A stretch of DNA of 64,000 nucleotides from Neiella marina. GTDB taxonomy: Bacteria > Pseudomonadota > Gammaproteobacteria > Enterobacterales > Neiellaceae. A program made the position numbers and the translations under genes. The DNA lies in contig NZ_NGNS01000013.1 of the NCBI RefSeq assembly GCF_002165625.1, forward strand, positions 1-64,000, in the 5' to 3' direction. The notes under the pieces are model-generated. The model did no database searches. It was not told where the DNA came from and saw only the letters and a program-made list of their open reading frames with translations. The stretch's first letter is position 1. Each line of letters begins with the position of its first letter. This document shows positions 48,088 to 57,271 of the stretch, piece after piece.

Positions 48088-50886
48088 TTAGTTAGGGATG
48101 TAAGCCCAACCTTCACGCCAGTCGTTTTCGCCGTCAAATGCACCGATGTAGTCGGTTGAATCGAACCATGAGTCCACAGTGCTTGCGTCTTTACCTGTGC
48201 CCAGCAGAACTGTGTCACCTGCAGCAGGCATTCCATCGGTCAAGCTCACGGCTTGCGCACTGTTACCTGTCAAGCTGAGGAACCAGGTTTCAACATCTAC
48301 AGCACCCATGTCTGTGCCTTTGAAAGGCTCGTTACAGTCAACAACACTATGCTCGATAAGCAATGCGCCGCTGTTGACACCATCAATCAATGATGGGTAA
48401 GTACCGTCGAGCTCCACACACTCACCAGATTCAGTTTCGCCAGTCGAGCCTTTGCGACCTCGAATCACCATGTTGTAGATTTCAGCTTCAGTGGCGACGC
48501 GCAAGATGATGCCTTCGCCTTTGTCACCAGAAGCGTTCTCAACATCAACACCTGGTAGGATAGTGACGTTAGAAATCAGCGGGTGCGAAGTAGGCGTGTC
48601 ACCGTCAGTCTTGTGGCTGTCGCCCTCGAAACCGCGGTTAGCAAAGCCATCTTCATGAGTGATGTAGACGTACTGAGCTTTACCTTGCCAGCCGTTAGTC
48701 CAATCCAGAGAGTCATCGAAGTTGTGAGTCAAGTAGACATACTTGAGGCTGACTGCACCGCCCCAGAACTCAACGCCGTCATCACCGTTAGCGTGAACTT
48801 GGATATGGTCGACTTGAGTACCAGAACCCACAGCCGCGAAGCTGATGCCGTTCATTTCCTGGGTATCATTGATTTTGAAGCCAGCGTACTTAACAACGAC
48901 GTAGCTGATGGTACCGCTGCTATCGGTGTTGTCGTTACCGCCATAGGCATGGTCACCCACTTCGAACGAAGCATCACAGGCATTCTTGTCTGGGCACTTG
49001 TTGGTCAAGCCGTTACCCAGCAGAACCAAGCCGCCCCACTGACCGCGCTCACCTTCACCGCCCTCAATCACGTCTTCTTGCGACGTCATCACGATTGGCA
49101 TATCAGCGTTACCCATGGCCATGATTTTTGAACCACGGTTAATTGCTAGGTAGCTGTCTTCTTCAGAGAAGATTTCAACGCCAGCTTGGATAGAAAGGGT
49201 GGCTGAGTTTTCGTTGTCACCGCCAACCAAAACAGCACCGCCAGAAAGCTTGTACAGCACGTTCGAGCCAGCCAACAGGGTGGTGTTAGTCAGAACATTG
49301 CCTTCCAGACCACAAATCAGCTCAACATCAGCGTCTTTGTATAGACCGTCAATGGCCATCTCTTGAGTCGTACCCACAGGGCAAGATGTCAGAGGCTGTA
49401 GCGCAACTGGGTCAGTGCCGCCGTCATCATCATGGATTGCAGTCGTCCAACCCACAGTCCAGTCATTTGAGCCATCAAAAGCACCGATATATTCGGCATC
49501 CATCAAGCGCGCATCAGTGTTACCCAAGTCAGCTTTACCGCTAGTCAAAGCAACAGAGCTTGCTGTTGGCATGTAACCTTCGAGCGCAGACGCGCCAATC
49601 AGGTTACCTTCTTGACCGGTGTACCAAGCGTGGACGTCGTAGGCCAGCTGGTTGTCTTCGTCAACACTTTGGTTTTTGGTTGGCTCGACACAATCAAGCA
49701 AGCTGTGAGTGAATACCAGTTCACCGTTTTGCGCGTTGATAACGGTGTTATCACCGTCAATCTCTAAACACTCACCAGAATCTGCATCACCTTTGACCAG
49801 CATGTTGTAAGCGTTAACCGCTGTTGCTTTACGGAGGATGATACCTTCGGCGTCATCACCACCGTCGTTGGTACCGTTGGCAACCAAGATAGTGAAGTTA
49901 GACAGTGTTGGGTTTGACTTAGGTTCGGCATCGATATCGCTGTTGCTATCGGCTTCGATACCACGGTTTGAACCGTTGTCTTTTTGCATGATCAGGACAT
50001 GCTGAGCAGAGCCCTGCCAGCCGTTTGTCCAGTCCAGCGAGTCATCAAAGTTGTTAGTCAGAACAACTTTAGACAGAGACACATTACCACCCCAGAACTC
50101 AACGCCATCATCGTTGTTTTCGTGGACTTGGATGTACTCAACTTCAGTTTCAGAACCAACAGCTGCGAAGCTGATACCGTTCATTTCCTGAGTGTCGTTG
50201 ATTTTGAAGCCACCGAACTCAACACGAACGTATTTCAGTGAGCCCGAGTTATCTTCAGGGTTGTTACCGCCGTAAGGGAAGTCACCTACTTCGAAAGAAG
50301 CATCACAAGCATTCAAATCTGGGCAGGTGTTAACTGGTGCGTTACCGAGCAGTACTAAACCACCCCATTGGCCTGGTTCGCCTTCTTGGCCCAATGCAGC
50401 ATCAACAGAAGTGAATACGATTGGCGCGTCTTCAGTACCGACCGCGTTAATTTGTGAACCACGGCTAACGACTAAGTAGTCACCGTCGCCACCAATGATT
50501 TTAGTGCCTGGCAAAATGTTCAAGACAACTGAGTTTTCGTTGTCGCCACCAACAACAACCGGACCATCCAATTCCCAAACAACATCGTTACCCAAGGTAA
50601 TTTCGTTGCCGTCTTGGCCACCAGTTGCGAAGGTTGATGCAGAAGCAGCTGCAGGTTGCAGTAGACCGCTCAGCTTCCAGACTTGTTTTCCGTCCAGATC
50701 AGCGATTCCAGTGCTTTTCTCAGCAAAGCCACCATAGGCTTGCTCTTGAGGGGTTTCTGTTGGTGTTGGGTCAACTGGCGTAGGAGCCGAGTCGTCGCCA
50801 GTTTTAATATTGATGTCGCCACCACAACCAGCAAGGATCAGTGCAGATGCAATTGCACCGAGCTTAAACAGGGTTTTGAGTTCCAT
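48088..50886 (-). CDS. Large lipoprotein with internal duplication, partner of the TonB receptor
   Basis: 932 residues with a lipoprotein signal (LILAGC, Cys about 20), so it is lipid-anchored, probably on the outer membrane. Two homologous halves (about 85-400 and 530-830) share VGGDNENS, GQWGGLVLLGN, CPD.NACDASFEVGD, FKINDTQEMNGISFAAVGS, DDGVEFWGG and NFDDSLDWTNGWQG. Similar extracellular proteins are parallel beta-helix-like; I do not know a proven function. A Thr/Pro-rich linker follows the anchor. GGAGAAG precedes the start. Pho-box-like repeats lie upstream, so phosphate-starvation control is possible. It is the first gene of the lipoprotein-receptor unit. Confidence 0.88.
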   Translation of the reverse strand: MELKTLFKLGAIASALILAGCGGDINIKTGDDSAPTPVDPTPTETPQEQAYGGFAEKSTGIADLDGKQVWKLSGLLQPAAASASTFATGGQDGNEITLGNDVVWELDGPVVVGGDNENSVVLNILPGTKIIGGDGDYLVVSRGSQINAVGTEDAPIVFTSVDAALGQEGEPGQWGGLVLLGNAPVNTCPDLNACDASFEVGDFPYGGNNPEDNSGSLKYVRVEFGGFKINDTQEMNGISFAAVGSETEVEYIQVHENNDDGVEFWGGNVSLSKVVLTNNFDDSLDWTNGWQGSAQHVLIMQKDNGSNRGIEADSNSDIDAEPKSNPTLSNFTILVANGTNDGGDDAEGIILRKATAVNAYNMLVKGDADSGECLEIDGDNTVINAQNGELVFTHSLLDCVEPTKNQSVDEDNQLAYDVHAWYTGQEGNLIGASALEGYMPTASSVALTSGKADLGNTDARLMDAEYIGAFDGSNDWTVGWTTAIHDDDGGTDPVALQPLTSCPVGTTQEMAIDGLYKDADVELICGLEGNVLTNTTLLAGSNVLYKLSGGAVLVGGDNENSATLSIQAGVEIFSEEDSYLAINRGSKIMAMGNADMPIVMTSQEDVIEGGEGERGQWGGLVLLGNGLTNKCPDKNACDASFEVGDHAYGGNDNTDSSGTISYVVVKYAGFKINDTQEMNGISFAAVGSGTQVDHIQVHANGDDGVEFWGGAVSLKYVYLTHNFDDSLDWTNGWQGKAQYVYITHEDGFANRGFEGDSHKTDGDTPTSHPLISNVTILPGVDVENASGDKGEGIILRVATEAEIYNMVIRGRKGSTGETESGECVELDGTYPSLIDGVNSGALLIEHSVVDCNEPFKGTDMGAVDVETWFLSLTGNSAQAVSLTDGMPAAGDTVLLGTGKDASTVDSWFDSTDYIGAFDGENDWREGWAYIPN

Positions 50887-50994
50887 TATCTTCTCCGAGG
50901 ACGGAATTAATCGCATGTGAAATAAGCGAGAAAGAAGCTAATGGTGAAAAATGACAAAAAGACTTCATGTCTGTGAACGAAATGTGTCACAGCC

Positions 50995-51012
50995 ATTTCA
51001 GAAATGTTTCAG
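50995..51012 (-). promoter_or_regulatory. Pho-box-like direct repeat 1
   Basis: On the minus strand CTGAAAC-ATTT-CTGAAAT, two 7-base repeats four bases apart like the PhoB consensus CTGTCAT-N4-CTGTCAT. It lies about 110-125 bases upstream of the lipoprotein start. Confidence 0.45.
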
Positions 51013-51068
51013 ACCTTATGGGGCGTGGGCTAGGCTATTATCCAGCACTGTTCAAGTAATTAGCAATT

Positions 51069-51086
51069 GTCACAAATATTTCACAG
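51069..51086 (-). promoter_or_regulatory. Pho-box-like direct repeat 2
   Basis: On the minus strand CTGTGAA-ATAT-TTGTGAC, matching the PhoB pattern of two 7-base repeats with a 4-base AT-rich spacer. It is about 185-200 bases upstream of the lipoprotein start. The binding protein is inferred from pattern only. Confidence 0.5.
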
Positions 51087-51187
51087 AAAACAGCCAAAAC
51101 CCGATTAACGCTACGGTTAGTGGGTGAATTTCATACAGATCATTTGGTTGCGAAATAGTCACTTTATGATCCTGGTTAATCTTAATG

Positions 51188-51224
51188 ACAATAATTATCT
51201 ATCAGAACGATAGATTTAATCGAT
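51188..51224. promoter_or_regulatory. OxyR binding site upstream of the Prx-Grx gene
   Basis: Four tetranucleotides are spaced exactly seven bases apart over 37 bases: ACAA, CTAT, ATAG and CGAT, against the OxyR consensus ATAG-N7-CTAT-N7-ATAG-N7-CTAT. The inner two are perfect and the right half also keeps the consensus inner T and A. It ends 78 bases before the start codon. No oxyR gene is in the window. Confidence 0.8.
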
Positions 51225-51302
51225 TTTATTTATCAAACAATCCTAGCCATACTTAGCTCCGTTGATTCGAAACAGACAAATTACTCATTACGGAGATTGA
51301 TT

Positions 51303-52034
51303 ATGTTCGCAAATAAAGAAGGCCAACCAGTACCTCAAGTAACTTTCCCAACTCGCCAAGGTGATGAGTGGGTAAACGTCACCACTGACGACTTGTTCGC
51401 CAATAAAACAGTGATTGTTTTTTCTTTGCCGGGAGCTTTCACGCCAACCTGTTCATCGACTCACTTGCCGCGTTATAACGAGCTGGCCGATGTGTTCAAA
51501 GCGAATGGCGTCGATGACATTGTTTGTATGAGCGTAAACGACACCTTTGTGATGAACGCATGGCTTGCTGACCAAGAAGCAGAAAACATCAAGGTCATTC
51601 CTGACGGCAATGGCGAGTTCTCAGAAGGTATGGGCCTGTTGGTTGACAAAGCCGAGCTTGGTTTTGGCAAGCGCAGCTGGCGCTACTCAATGCTGGTGAA
51701 AAACGGTGTGATTGAAAAAATGTTCATCGAGCCACAAAAACCAGGCGACCCATTTGAAGTCTCTGACGCCGATACCATGTTGGCTTACATCGCGCCAGAA
51801 GCGGCCAAGCCAGACTCGGTTAGCATCATCACCAAGCCAGGTTGCCCATTCTGTGCCAAGGCAAAACAAGCATTGATCGATAACGGTATTCGTTATGAAG
51901 AAGTGATTTTGGGCACCGACGCCACAACCGTCAGCCTAAAAGCAATCTCCGGTCGCAGCACGGTACCGCAAGTATTCATCAACGGCGAGCACATTGGTGG
52001 TAGCGAGGAACTTGACGCTTACTTAGCCAAATAA
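51303..52034 (+). CDS. Peroxiredoxin-glutaredoxin hybrid (glutathione-dependent peroxidase)
   Basis: 243 residues. The N-terminal Prx5-type domain (1-165) has the peroxidatic Cys in [14 protein letters not shown] (about 49). The C-terminal glutaredoxin domain (about 172-243) has the CPFC active site in [10 protein letters not shown] and the glutathione-binding [14 protein letters not shown]. Such hybrids reduce H2O2 and alkyl hydroperoxides using glutathione. The start at 51303 follows GGAG; a TTG six bases earlier is possible. It is 99 bases upstream of a disulfide reductase gene and behind an OxyR site, consistent with peroxide induction. Confidence 0.95.
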   Translation: MFANKEGQPVPQVTFPTRQGDEWVNVTTDDLFANKTVIVFSLPGAFTPTCSSTHLPRYNELADVFKANGVDDIVCMSVNDTFVMNAWLADQEAENIKVIPDGNGEFSEGMGLLVDKAELGFGKRSWRYSMLVKNGVIEKMFIEPQKPGDPFEVSDADTMLAYIAPEAAKPDSVSIITKPGCPFCAKAKQALIDNGIRYEEVILGTDATTVSLKAISGRSTVPQVFINGEHIGGSEELDAYLAK

Positions 52035-52064
52035 TCGCAGTAACAACTTCTCCAATTTCGTACC

Positions 52065-52080
52065 GGGGGCTCCGGCCCCC
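52065..52080 (+). other. Hairpin between the Prx-Grx and disulfide reductase genes
   Basis: GGGGGC-TCCG-GCCCCC, a very stable short hairpin without a T run. It may partly reduce read-through or protect the upstream message. Confidence 0.5.
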
Positions 52081-52133
52081 AATATCCTGAAGCTTAACTA
52101 TTTTGCTGCCGAGCAACGGCGGTAGGAGTCACC

Positions 52134-53591
52134 ATGAAACAATTATCTGTTGATGTCGCTGTGATTGGCGGCGGAACCGCCGGCTTATCAGCCTACCGAG
52201 CAGCAAAAGCGCATGCCAACCGCGTGGTTATGATTGAAGGCGGCCCGTACGGTACGACCTGCGCTCGGGTTGGTTGCATGCCATCCAAGTTACTCATTGC
52301 CGCTGCAGAAGCGGCTCATCATGCTCGTCATACCTCGCCTTTCGGTGTTGATGTCGAAGGCGACGTCAAAGTAGACGGTAAACGAGTGATGGAGCGCGTT
52401 AAGTTCGAACGCGATCGATTTGTTGGCTTTGTCCTCGAAGGAGTCGATAGCATTCCAGCTGATGACAAAATCCAAGGCTACGCCCGCTTTGTTGGCGATC
52501 ATACCTTGCAAGTTGATGATCACACTCAAGTTCATGCCGCTCGCATCGTCATCGCAACCGGTTCTCGACCGGCTTACCCGGGCCTGTGGGACAAACTTGG
52601 CGACCGACTGTTGATTAACGATGACGTGTTTAACTGGGATGATTTGCCCAATTCGGTGGCGGTATTCGGCCCCGGTGTCATTGGTCTAGAGTTGGGTCAA
52701 GCGATGCATCGCTTGGGCGTTAACATTCACTTGTTTGGTGTCGGTGGCCAAGTAGGGCCGTTAACGGACCCAGAGGTAATGGCTTATGCCAATAAAACCT
52801 TTGCCGAAGAGTTCCCGTTGATGGCCGATGCGCGAGTGGAGTCGATTGAGCGCGAGGGTGAGCAAGTCGCAATCACGTATCTGGATGACAACGATGAAGC
52901 GCAAACTATTCGTGTTGATTACGTAGTGGCAGCAACTGGGCGACGGCCGAATGTTGATAAGTTGGGTTTGGATAAGCTGTCGATTGAGCTTGATGACCGA
53001 GGCGTACCAGTGGCCGATCCGCTGACCATGCAAACTTCATTGGAGCACATATTTGTTGCCGGTGATGCCAGTAACCAATTGCCGTTACTGCATGAAGCCG
53101 CCGATCAGGGCCGCATAGCCGGTGACAACGCAGGCCGAGCGCCGAATATTGAAAATGGTTTGCGCCGCAGCGCTATTAGCGTCGTGTTCAGCGACCCGCA
53201 GATTGCCATGGTGGGTATGACATACCGCGATGCGCAAAAGCGCTTGGGCTCGTGTGACTGTTTGATCACTGGCGAAGTGAGCTTTGAAAACCAAGGCCGC
53301 AGTCGGGTGATGTTGAAGAACAAGGGCATGCTGCGAGTTTATGCCGAACAAGGCACCGGCTTATTCATTGGTGCCGAGATGATTGGCCCAGCAGCTGAAC
53401 ACATGGCTCATTTGCTGGCGTGGGCACATCAGCAGCAAATGACTATTCCACAGATGTTGGATATGCCATTTTATCACCCAGTGATTGAAGAAGGCTTGCG
53501 CACGGCGTTGCGTGACGTTGCAGCCAAACTCGATACTGACAATAACTGCGTGTTGGAATGCGTGACTTGTCAGGAATGTGGCATCGCTTAG
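52134..53591 (+). CDS. Pyridine nucleotide-disulfide oxidoreductase (dihydrolipoyl dehydrogenase-like) with C-terminal cysteine cluster
   Basis: 485 residues. FAD-binding GGGTAG is at the start; the redox disulfide is in [14 protein letters not shown], with four residues between the Cys pair as in this family. The NAD(P) domain has [14 protein letters not shown]. The second FAD segment is [17 protein letters not shown], and the dimer-interface catalytic His-Glu is in [13 protein letters not shown]. The protein ends with a four-Cys cluster (C-x3-C-x2-C-x2-C) absent from ordinary lipoamide dehydrogenases. Its place behind the Prx-Grx gene, an arrangement also known from vibrios, suggests a role in peroxide defence rather than in a 2-oxoacid complex. 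Confidence 0.88.
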   Translation: MKQLSVDVAVIGGGTAGLSAYRAAKAHANRVVMIEGGPYGTTCARVGCMPSKLLIAAAEAAHHARHTSPFGVDVEGDVKVDGKRVMERVKFERDRFVGFVLEGVDSIPADDKIQGYARFVGDHTLQVDDHTQVHAARIVIATGSRPAYPGLWDKLGDRLLINDDVFNWDDLPNSVAVFGPGVIGLELGQAMHRLGVNIHLFGVGGQVGPLTDPEVMAYANKTFAEEFPLMADARVESIEREGEQVAITYLDDNDEAQTIRVDYVVAATGRRPNVDKLGLDKLSIELDDRGVPVADPLTMQTSLEHIFVAGDASNQLPLLHEAADQGRIAGDNAGRAPNIENGLRRSAISVVFSDPQIAMVGMTYRDAQKRLGSCDCLITGEVSFENQGRSRVMLKNKGMLRVYAEQGTGLFIGAEMIGPAAEHMAHLLAWAHQQQMTIPQMLDMPFYHPVIEEGLRTALRDVAAKLDTDNNCVLECVTCQECGIA

Positions 53592-53636
53592 GTCGACATA
53601 ACTTGCTTTGATGATTCGAAGAATCAACCAAGGGGT

Positions 53637-54472
53637 CGCGAGCTTCGCAGCTTGCGACTTGTCCAGTCGAGACGCCATAAATACTTCCATGTAAGCTCTG
53701 CTGCCGCTTCCCTGCGGCAGAAGCTCTCCTATCCAACTCCCAAGCTACTCTTAATCGTCTGTGGCCTTTACAAAGCCCCCCTCACAAAGAGGTAGCAAAT
53801 GACGCACAGAGGTGCTTCAGCCGGCATGGATGCCGGGTGTAGAGCGCTCCAAGGATGGACTTGAGCGTCACCGAAGGGTGTTGTTTGCTGCCCACTAACG
53901 GTGAAGACGCGAGCTTCGCAGCTTGCAACTTGCCTACTCGAGACGCCGTGAAATCGTCCAACATGGCTCTGCTGCCGCTTCCCTGCGGCAGAAGCTCTCC
54001 TATCCAACTCCCAAGCTACTCTTAACAGTCTGTGCCCTTTTCAACGCAACCGCCTGACAAAGAGGTAGCAAATGACGCACAGAGGTGCTTCAGCCGGCAT
54101 GGATGCCGGGTGCAGAGCGCTCCAAGGATGGACTTGAGCATCACCGAAGGGTGTTGTTTGCTGCCGACTCAGTTTGAACATGCGAGCTTCGTAGCTCGCG
54201 ACTTGCCTCGTCGAGACGCCGTGAAATCGTCCATGATGGCTCTGCTGCCGCTTCCCTGCGGCAGAAGCTCTACTATCCAACTCCCAAGCTACTCTTAATC
54301 GTCTGTGGCCTTTTCAAAGCCCCCCTCACAAAGAGGTAGCAAGTAACGCACAGAGGTGCTTCAGCCGGCATGGATGCCGGGTGTAGAGCGCTCCAAGGAT
54401 GGACGTGAGCGTCACCGAAGTGTGTTGTTTGCTGCCGACTCACTGTGAACATGCGAGCTTCGCAAGCTATCA
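53637..54472 (-). repeat. Tandem array of ~272-bp structured repeats (copies C1-C3 plus partial)
   Basis: Units begin with GCGAGCTTCG at about 53638, 53909, 54182 and 54453, so the period is 271-273 bases and there are three full units and a stub. Each unit holds a hairpin CTGCCGC-TTCCCT-GCGGCAG (53701, 53972, 54245) and a hairpin CCGGCAT-GG-ATGCCGG (53821, 54094, 54365). Modules 1 and 2 of the repeats at 1763-2011 and 44825-45160 recur here in the opposite orientation. The array fills the space between two convergent genes and its end coincides with the stop codon of the MRJP-like gene. Open frames through it repeat with the unit and are not genes. Confidence 0.93.
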
Positions 54473-55528
54473 ACGGCCGTGCGGTGCAGGTGCCAGCGGC
54501 TTAAATTTGAGCAAGAAGAAATCGAGATTGTCTGCGCCAGTGTTATTAAATACCGGCGAATCGTGCAGCTTATTGGACGACACATAGATGTACTCACCAG
54601 CGTTAGCAAATCCCTCAATCCAGCTGAGCAGATTACTGTCTTGATGTAACAACTGATATTGTCTATCCGGAGTAATCACCCCAATCGCATTGGCTGCCAA
54701 ATCCGATATATACAAGTTATTGGCGCTATCGATGGTAATACCGTCACTCATCGGTTTAGCTGCATAGCGTTCAACCTGCTTTTCAAGTTCGGTAGGCGAT
54801 AAACTGTCATCAACTAAATGACTCGTCTCTACGCGATAAACACTGCTGCTACTCATCGGTGCAAAGTACAACCACTGATCAGCTTCATCAATGGTAATTG
54901 GATTAACGCCAACCCGAACCGGCGTGCCATTCGATTTGACGACTTCGCCGTCCACCAGCAAGTCTTTATCTTCAGCGACGGTCGCTTGGCTGCCTTGCAA
55001 CACCCGACGAATGGCACCAGTATCGATATCAATCACCAGGATGGCTGAGGTTTGCTGGCCAGCCGTTTCTGAGATGTAGATGGCTCCATGGCTTCGATCA
55101 ACAGCTAAATCATTGAGAATAAATTCATTGTTGATAAATGGATACGCAATATGAAAAACCTTGAATAGCCTATTGTTGAGGGTGTCCCAACCAATCACTC
55201 GGCCCAGCGGCTTATCGCCCCATATTGAATCTAAGAACCACAGTACGCCTTGACGATCAGCAACTATGCCTAATACGCCACCCAATGCAGGGGAAAATTG
55301 ATAATCAGGGTAAGCTTGATAGGCACCATCGGGTAATACTTCGACGACTCGATGGGTCGAGCCCCAACCCAAGTGTGAACTCATGAACAAGCGGTTATCG
55401 GCAGTGACCGCAATATTGGCAGGCGGCATACTGCCGTTCAACGTTCGGTGAATTTCCAGTTGTTGACTTCCGTTCACTGAATAACTCGCCATAGCAAGAG
55501 CAAACACGAGTAGGTAGCGATATGTCAT
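54470..55528 (-). CDS. Exported major royal jelly protein (yellow)-family protein
   Basis: 352 residues with a signal peptide (LLVFALAMASYSVNG). The body is a six-bladed-propeller pattern like SMP-30/MRJP proteins: PPANIAVTADNRLFMSSH, LGGVLGIVADRQGVLWFLDS, NDLAVDRSHGAIYISE, VGVNPITIDEADQWLYFAPM and SDGITIDSANNLYISDL. Bacterial members are periplasmic or secreted and mostly uncharacterised; lactonase or binding roles have been proposed for relatives. Its last codons abut the repeat array, so the C-terminus may have been altered by it. The esterase gene upstream, in the same direction, is 92 bases away. Confidence 0.85.
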   Translation of the reverse strand: MTYRYLLVFALAMASYSVNGSQQLEIHRTLNGSMPPANIAVTADNRLFMSSHLGWGSTHRVVEVLPDGAYQAYPDYQFSPALGGVLGIVADRQGVLWFLDSIWGDKPLGRVIGWDTLNNRLFKVFHIAYPFINNEFILNDLAVDRSHGAIYISETAGQQTSAILVIDIDTGAIRRVLQGSQATVAEDKDLLVDGEVVKSNGTPVRVGVNPITIDEADQWLYFAPMSSSSVYRVETSHLVDDSLSPTELEKQVERYAAKPMSDGITIDSANNLYISDLAANAIGVITPDRQYQLLHQDSNLLSWIEGFANAGEYIYVSSNKLHDSPVFNNTGADNLDFFLLKFKPLAPAPHGR

Positions 55529-55620
55529 GACCTGTTGTCCTTATCGATAGTTTGAAAGTTTCAACCTACCTAGCTGCAACAGCAACATCAACAACATTCA
55601 ACTGTTAACAAAAATTTTTA

Positions 55621-56610
55621 TTAAAAGCGCTCGAAGAAATCCAAAATCACCCCGTTGGCATTCAATTCATAGCTGGTAAAGCCAACGTAAGGATCGAGCT
55701 CATACAAGTCAATCGCTGAGCCCGGCCAGGTGTGGCCCATCTCATCGATGATGATTTGCTCTACCGCCGCCCCCTCTCGGCAATTGCGGTACTCATAGTG
55801 TTGAAGCAACGGCGTAAGGCTGCCATCAGCGCCAGGCAATTGCTTAGATACCGGTTCACTTTGACAGCCAAACTTATCGGCAAAAAACGCACCGGCTTGT
55901 TGAACCGATGCCGAAAACCCAGGCCGTCCATCAATCGGAACAATATGATCTTGACGCCCATGCAAGTGCAATATGGCGAAGTCATGATTCGAGTCGCAAC
56001 GCTGCTGAACGCTCAATGGCAAGTTACCACCAACAGGAGCAATAGCAGCCACCGGCACTTGCTCAGCGACTTCGCAAGCCATTAGATAACTCATATAGCC
56101 GCCATTCGAATGGCCGGTTAAATAAGTATGCTGTGGTTTTAGTCCATACTGGTTTTGCAATTGCACAATCATCGCAGTAAGAAACTCAGCATCTTTGGTA
56201 TCCGTTCCCCAATGGACATCCCACTGGGTTCCTGCCATCTCAAAGCCATCAGGCAACGCCTCCAACCCTTGAGGATAAACAACCAACACATCAGCTCGTT
56301 TGGCTGCAGCATCACTAAAACCAGTTAGTTCTAAAAATGGTTGATGGCCTGAAAGAAAACCGTGCAATACCACAACCAAACGAGTCGGCTTAGTGCTAGC
56401 CAAATCGGGGTTGGCAAACACAATGAATTCTCGTTCGACTCCGTTAATGAATATGGTTTCGAGTTGATGATGGGCAGGGAGCGCTAGTGAGTCAGTGGTG
56501 GCTGAAGAAGACTGATTAGGATGCTGATGACTCACTGATGAATCCACCGCTTCACCGCAGCCCATGATAGTAAGACAAGCGAATGGAATAAGCTGATTGA
56601 TGCGAAACAT
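55621..56610 (-). CDS. Lipoprotein esterase of the PHB depolymerase / feruloyl esterase (LpqC) type
   Basis: 329 residues. The lipobox is IMGC (Cys about 18), so it is membrane-anchored outside the cytoplasm. The alpha/beta hydrolase has LVVVLHGFLSG (oxyanion), nucleophile elbow TGHSNGGYMSY, Asp in LHGRQDHIVP and His in EMGHTWPG. Relatives cleave polyhydroxybutyrate oligomers or feruloyl esters; the substrate here is open. The start at 56610 follows AAAGG; the frame is open to 56709 but the longer form loses the lipoprotein signal. Confidence 0.88.
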   Translation of the reverse strand: MFRINQLIPFACLTIMGCGEAVDSSVSHQHPNQSSSATTDSLALPAHHQLETIFINGVEREFIVFANPDLASTKPTRLVVVLHGFLSGHQPFLELTGFSDAAAKRADVLVVYPQGLEALPDGFEMAGTQWDVHWGTDTKDAEFLTAMIVQLQNQYGLKPQHTYLTGHSNGGYMSYLMACEVAEQVPVAAIAPVGGNLPLSVQQRCDSNHDFAILHLHGRQDHIVPIDGRPGFSASVQQAGAFFADKFGCQSEPVSKQLPGADGSLTPLLQHYEYRNCREGAAVEQIIIDEMGHTWPGSAIDLYELDPYVGFTSYELNANGVILDFFERF

Positions 56611-56868
56611 GGCTGACCTTTTTGACTTTGAAGTTGGCGTTGCTGTGAGCGATGCCCATGTAATCAATATATAGCCAATTTGACAATAATGTTGATCAGT
56701 TATTTTCAAATAATAAAAACAAATAAAACAATTGGTTAAATAATAAAAATAACCGATTTTTTTAACTTGAGTTCAGCAATAAAGGGGAGTTTATATTCTA
56801 AAATAACCACAAACCTAAATGGGTTTTTAAGTAATACGTTTTGCACTGATTTAAGAGGTACAGTGGCT

Positions 56869-57237
56869 ATGCCCCAGTACGATTCCCCTATCGGCAATTT
56901 TCAATTGCGCGAGGGTGTGCTGGAATGGACTCCGAATGATTCGTTGGAATTTAATATCGACACCCACAAAGCACTCAATCAAGCGTTGAGTGACTACAAC
57001 TCGCCAGCTAAGTTGCTCATCGCTTGGCGCGAGGATAACCATTTTGAACTGTCTGGTATTCGACTACTAGCCGACGGTTTTGATATTGAAGCAATCGCAT
57101 TTTGGTCGGAAGAGCGATACAGCCAACTTGCGGCGGAAGCAATCGCTGAGATTCAGCAAATCGCTTATCCAGAGCGAAATGTCAGAGTGATGGCAGATCG
57201 CGATTCCGCCTTGGCATGGTTGCAGTCCGTGGAGTAA
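56869..57237 (+). CDS. Small conserved-looking cytosolic protein, function unknown
   Basis: 122 residues from MPQYDSPIGNF. Alternating beta and helix segments (LEFNIDTHKALNQALSDY, AKLLIAWREDNHFELSGI, IEAIAFWSEE, VRVMADRDSALAWL) recall the SpoIIAA-like/STAS fold, in which a C-terminal helix follows a sentence like RDSALAWL. I cannot name it with confidence. AAGAGG lies about 11 bases before the start. No signal peptide. The preceding AT-rich stretch (56690-56770) may hold its promoter. Confidence 0.65.
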   Translation: MPQYDSPIGNFQLREGVLEWTPNDSLEFNIDTHKALNQALSDYNSPAKLLIAWREDNHFELSGIRLLADGFDIEAIAFWSEERYSQLAAEAIAEIQQIAYPERNVRVMADRDSALAWLQSVE

Positions 57238-57271
57238 AGTCAGCGGATATTTCTTCACTTAATTGATAACT

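Noticed and set aside
48583-49131. 182-codon open frame antisense to the lipoprotein gene
   Set aside because: A partial copy occurs in the second repeat half of the same gene; it is an antisense shadow of the duplicated domain.
50971-50992. CTGTGA-N10-TCACAG as a CRP site
   Set aside because: CRP needs TGTGA-N6-TCACA; the half-sites here are four bases too far apart.
53768-54007. Open frames of 60-90 codons on both strands across the tandem repeats (also 54041-54280 and 1445-1903)
   Set aside because: They recur with the repeat unit, lack ribosome sites and run through the hairpins; they reflect the repeat, not proteins.
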